Positions 61,841 to 64,000 of a stretch of 64,000 bases of DNA are shown one piece after another. Source of the DNA: Dyella_A sp051962475 (lineage in GTDB: Bacteria; Pseudomonadota; Gammaproteobacteria; Xanthomonadales; Rhodanobacteraceae); contig NZ_JBQCCF010000032.1 of the NCBI RefSeq assembly GCF_051962475.1, forward strand, positions 60,227-124,226, written 5' to 3'. Below the pieces are notes generated by a model. The model was not told the origin of the DNA. It saw nothing but the letters and a program-made list of their open reading frames with translations, and did no database searches. Numbering within the stretch: the first letter of the stretch is position 1; each line of letters starts with the position of its first letter. The translations under genes and the position numbers were made by a program.

Positions 61841-63694
61841 TCAGATGGCCCAGCAGCTGCAGCCGAACACGCCCCAGAAACCGCGGGCGTCGCCGGCCGG
61901 CACGTTAGCCTGCAGGGGTTTGAGGTGGGCATGGCCGTGCACGCCGCAGGCGCTGTCGCATGCGCAGGCGGAAACGCGCTGGCGCAGCTGTGCATCGGGT
62001 GTGCGCCAGTAGCCGCCGAAGGTGGCCACCGGCGACCAGTCCGGCATCGGCTTCGGCAGCGCGGGCGCCAGCGGGGTGTAGTCGCCCTCGCCGTGCACTA
62101 CCTTGCCGCCGAGCACGGTCAGTACCGAGCGCAGGTGCGCGATGTCGCTCTCCGGCACGGCGAAGTAGTCGTCTGATAGCAGCGCGAGGTCCGCGAGCTG
62201 GCCGACCTTGATCTGCCCCTTCTTGCCCCGCTCCGAAGAGAACCAGGTGTTGGCCTCGGTCCAAAGCCGCAGCGCGGTCTCGCGGTCGAGCCGGTTGCGC
62301 TGCGGGTACAGCGTGAGGCCGCCGACGGTCTTGGAGGTCACCAGCCACGACAGCGACACCCACGGGTTGTAGCTGGCCACGCGGGTGGCGTCGGTACCGG
62401 CGCCCACCGGCACGCCGCTCTCCAGCATGCGCTTGACCGGCGGGGTCGCCTCGGCGGCCCGGGCACCGTAGCGCTCGACGAAGTACTCGCCCTGGTAGGC
62501 CATGCGGTGCTGCACGGCGATGCCGCCGCCGAGCGCGGCGATGCGGTCGATGCTGCGCTCGGAGATCGTCTCGGCGTGGTCGAAGAACCAGTGGAGGCCG
62601 TTGAGCGGGATGTCCCGATTCACCTTCTCGAACACGTCCAGCGCGCGGCTGATCGTCTCGTCGTAGGTGGCATGCATGCGCCAGGGCCAGCGCTTTTCAG
62701 CGAGCAGGCGGACCACCGGCTCCAGGTCCGCCTCCATGTTCGGCGGCATCTCCGGGCGCGGTGCGCGGAAGTCCTCGAAGTCGGCGGCCGAGTACACCAG
62801 CATCTCGCCGGCGCCGTTGGCGCGGTAGGTGTCGTCGCCCTGACCGGGGCTGATCGTGTGGGCCCAGCCACGGAAGTCGGCCAGCTCGTCCTTGGGCTTC
62901 TGGGTGAACAGGTTGTAGGCGATGCGCAGGGTCAGCTCGCCGTCGCGATGCAGCTGCTCGATTACCTGGTAATCGTCGGGGTAGTTCTGCGCGCCGCCGC
63001 CAGCGTCGATCACGCTGGTCACGCCCAGGCCGTTGAGCTCGCGCATGAAATGCCGGGTGGAATTGCGCTGATAGTCCGGCGGCAGCTTCGGCCCCTTGGC
63101 CAGCGTGGCGTAGAGGATGGTGGCGTTGGGCTGGGCCAGCAGCAGGCCGGTGGGGTGGCCCTGCGCGTCGCGCACGATCTCGCCGCCGGGCGGGTTGGGC
63201 GTGTCGCGCGCGTAACCCACGGCGCGCAGTGCGGCGGCGTTGAGCAGGGCGCGGTCGTACAGGTGCAGGATGAACACCGGCGTGTCAGGCGCCACCGCGT
63301 TGAGTTCGTCGATGGTCGGCAGGCGCTTCTCGGCGAACTGCTGCTCGGTGAAGCCGCCGACCACGCGCACCCACTGCGGTGGCGGGGTGTTCTGCACCTG
63401 CCGGCGCAGCATCGCCATCGCATCGGTCAGCGTCGGCACGCCGTCCCAGCGCAGCTCCATGTTGTAGTTGAGGCCGCCGCGGATGACGTGGATGTGGCTG
63501 TCGATCAGACCCGGGATCAGGCGGCGTCCGTCCGCGTCGATCACCGTGGCCTGGGGTGCGGCGGCGCGCACCTCGCGCTCGGAGCCCACGGCGAGGAAAC
63601 GGCCATCGCGGATGGCCACCGCCTCGGCCTGCGGCTTGGCGCGGTCCAGGGTGGTCACCTGCGCGTTGACGATGAGCAGATCGGCGGCGGCCAT
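61841..63694 (-). CDS. Amidohydrolase (YtcJ-like)
   Basis: A 617-residue metal-dependent hydrolase of the amidohydrolase-3 group. It starts MAAADLLIVNAQVTTLDRAK, with the metal motif HxH in LIDSHIHVIRG, later HATYDETISRA and HWFFDHAETIS, and the Asp in VGAGTDATRVASYNP. These give the usual metal ligands. Family members such as YtcJ/NfdA hydrolyse formamides or related C-N bonds. The C-terminal tail is unusual: CACDSACGVHGHAH and CSCWAI, rich in Cys and His, which may bind a metal. It has no signal peptide. It overlaps XapX by one base. Substrate unknown. Confidence 0.88.
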   Translation of the reverse strand: MAAADLLIVNAQVTTLDRAKPQAEAVAIRDGRFLAVGSEREVRAAAPQATVIDADGRRLIPGLIDSHIHVIRGGLNYNMELRWDGVPTLTDAMAMLRRQVQNTPPPQWVRVVGGFTEQQFAEKRLPTIDELNAVAPDTPVFILHLYDRALLNAAALRAVGYARDTPNPPGGEIVRDAQGHPTGLLLAQPNATILYATLAKGPKLPPDYQRNSTRHFMRELNGLGVTSVIDAGGGAQNYPDDYQVIEQLHRDGELTLRIAYNLFTQKPKDELADFRGWAHTISPGQGDDTYRANGAGEMLVYSAADFEDFRAPRPEMPPNMEADLEPVVRLLAEKRWPWRMHATYDETISRALDVFEKVNRDIPLNGLHWFFDHAETISERSIDRIAALGGGIAVQHRMAYQGEYFVERYGARAAEATPPVKRMLESGVPVGAGTDATRVASYNPWVSLSWLVTSKTVGGLTLYPQRNRLDRETALRLWTEANTWFSSERGKKGQIKVGQLADLALLSDDYFAVPESDIAHLRSVLTVLGGKVVHGEGDYTPLAPALPKPMPDWSPVATFGGYWRTPDAQLRQRVSACACDSACGVHGHAHLKPLQANVPAGDARGFWGVFGCSCWAI

Positions 63695-63951
63695 CAACTG
63701 AGGTCCTTCGGATCCTGCGGCGGCGCGGCAGGGCCGCGCAGGATTTCCCGCGTGCACTCATGCCGGATGAAGCTGGCCACCGGTTCCCCGCGGAACAGCC
63801 GCGCGGCGACGGGAACGATCTGCTCGCCGATCAGGATGCCGAGCAGGCCGATCAGCGCGATGGTGGGCGGCGCCGGCGACTTCACGCGGAGCAGGGCGTA
63901 GATCACGCCGACGAGCACGCCGGCGGCCAAGGACAACAGATAGGGTTTCAT
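63694..63951 (-). CDS. XapX-domain (DUF1427) protein
   Basis: An 85-residue protein with two hydrophobic segments, YLLSLAAGVLVGVIYALLRV and PPTIALIGLLGILIGEQIV, which form the XapX domain: a glycine-rich pair around VKSPAPPTIALIGLLG. A charged tail (RLFRGEPVASFIRHECTREI) follows. XapX domains occur as small membrane proteins in operons with amidohydrolases, as here, and their role is unknown. It overlaps the amidohydrolase start by one base. It is first in the minus-strand run visible here; only 49 bp remain upstream in the window. Confidence 0.85.
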   Translation of the reverse strand: MKPYLLSLAAGVLVGVIYALLRVKSPAPPTIALIGLLGILIGEQIVPVAARLFRGEPVASFIRHECTREILRGPAAPPQDPKDLS

Positions 63952-64000
63952 AGGCCTCTCCGGGTGACGACCGAACGACGCGGCCGCTGCAGCGGCCGCG

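Overview
The window is about 64 kb of high-GC chromosomal DNA. It looks like a gammaproteobacterium of the Xanthomonadales, most likely Rhodanobacteraceae (Dyella/Rhodanobacter/Luteibacter-like). The basis is the gene orders smc-zipA, yciI-bolA and prfB-lysS, a DUF3247 protein, and REP-type palindromes. This placement is inferred from reading the sequence; no search was run. No rRNA, tRNA, CRISPR array, IS element or prophage was recognised.

Region 1 (1-20.1 kb) is mostly core genes: a TraB-family protein cut by the window edge, the aguA-aguB putrescine pathway, a YheS-type ABC-F ATPase, a COG4255-like gene overlapping recJ, asnB, prfB, lysS, a short YidC-like insertase, yciI-bolA, smc and zipA. 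Two translation-linked controls stand out. asnB has a leader ORF with five Asn codons in a seven-codon stretch, followed by a perfect terminator hairpin and a 9-bp antiterminator alternative. prfB has the classical +1 frameshift site but with AUU in place of the usual CUU slippery codon. The end of lysS and the adjoining palindrome are duplicated in decayed form.

Region 2 (20.1-28.1 kb) is accessory: a stress-type SDR, small hydrophilic proteins, a DUF421 membrane protein, an AlkB-like dioxygenase, a UbiB-like kinase, a DUF3247 protein, an isochorismatase-like hydrolase and a SAM methyltransferase.

Region 3 (27-45.6 kb) looks like one regulatory unit. Two minus-strand gene runs encode detoxification or redox proteins: epoxide hydrolase, two exported alpha/beta hydrolases, a cytochrome P460-like protein, Ohr/OsmC, two SDRs and a redoxin. 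They flank a PAS/GAF sensor kinase, a lone receiver and a FixJ-type regulator. An 18-bp motif, approximately GATACCWWSGTGCAATCG, recurs upstream of these genes. At the two divergent intergenic regions one copy points toward each gene, although one of those copies is weak. I propose this as the operator of the two-component system. A patatin-like lipoprotein gene at one of these sites is broken. A large winged-helix/ATPase regulator, a second Ohr and a sigma factor lacking region 4 follow.

Region 4 (45.6-56.3 kb) holds an ABC-F protein with a short upstream ORF, and a heavy-metal resistance locus (small Cys/His protein, CzcC-, CzcB- and CzcA-like RND efflux, PII-like protein, ZIP and CDF transporters).

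Region 5 (56.5-64 kb) has a secreted metallo-beta-lactamase-fold hydrolase, an NmrA-like pseudogene and a minus-strand run: XapX, amidohydrolase, exported VOC protein, DoxX, alginate-export-type porin and DUF1275 protein.
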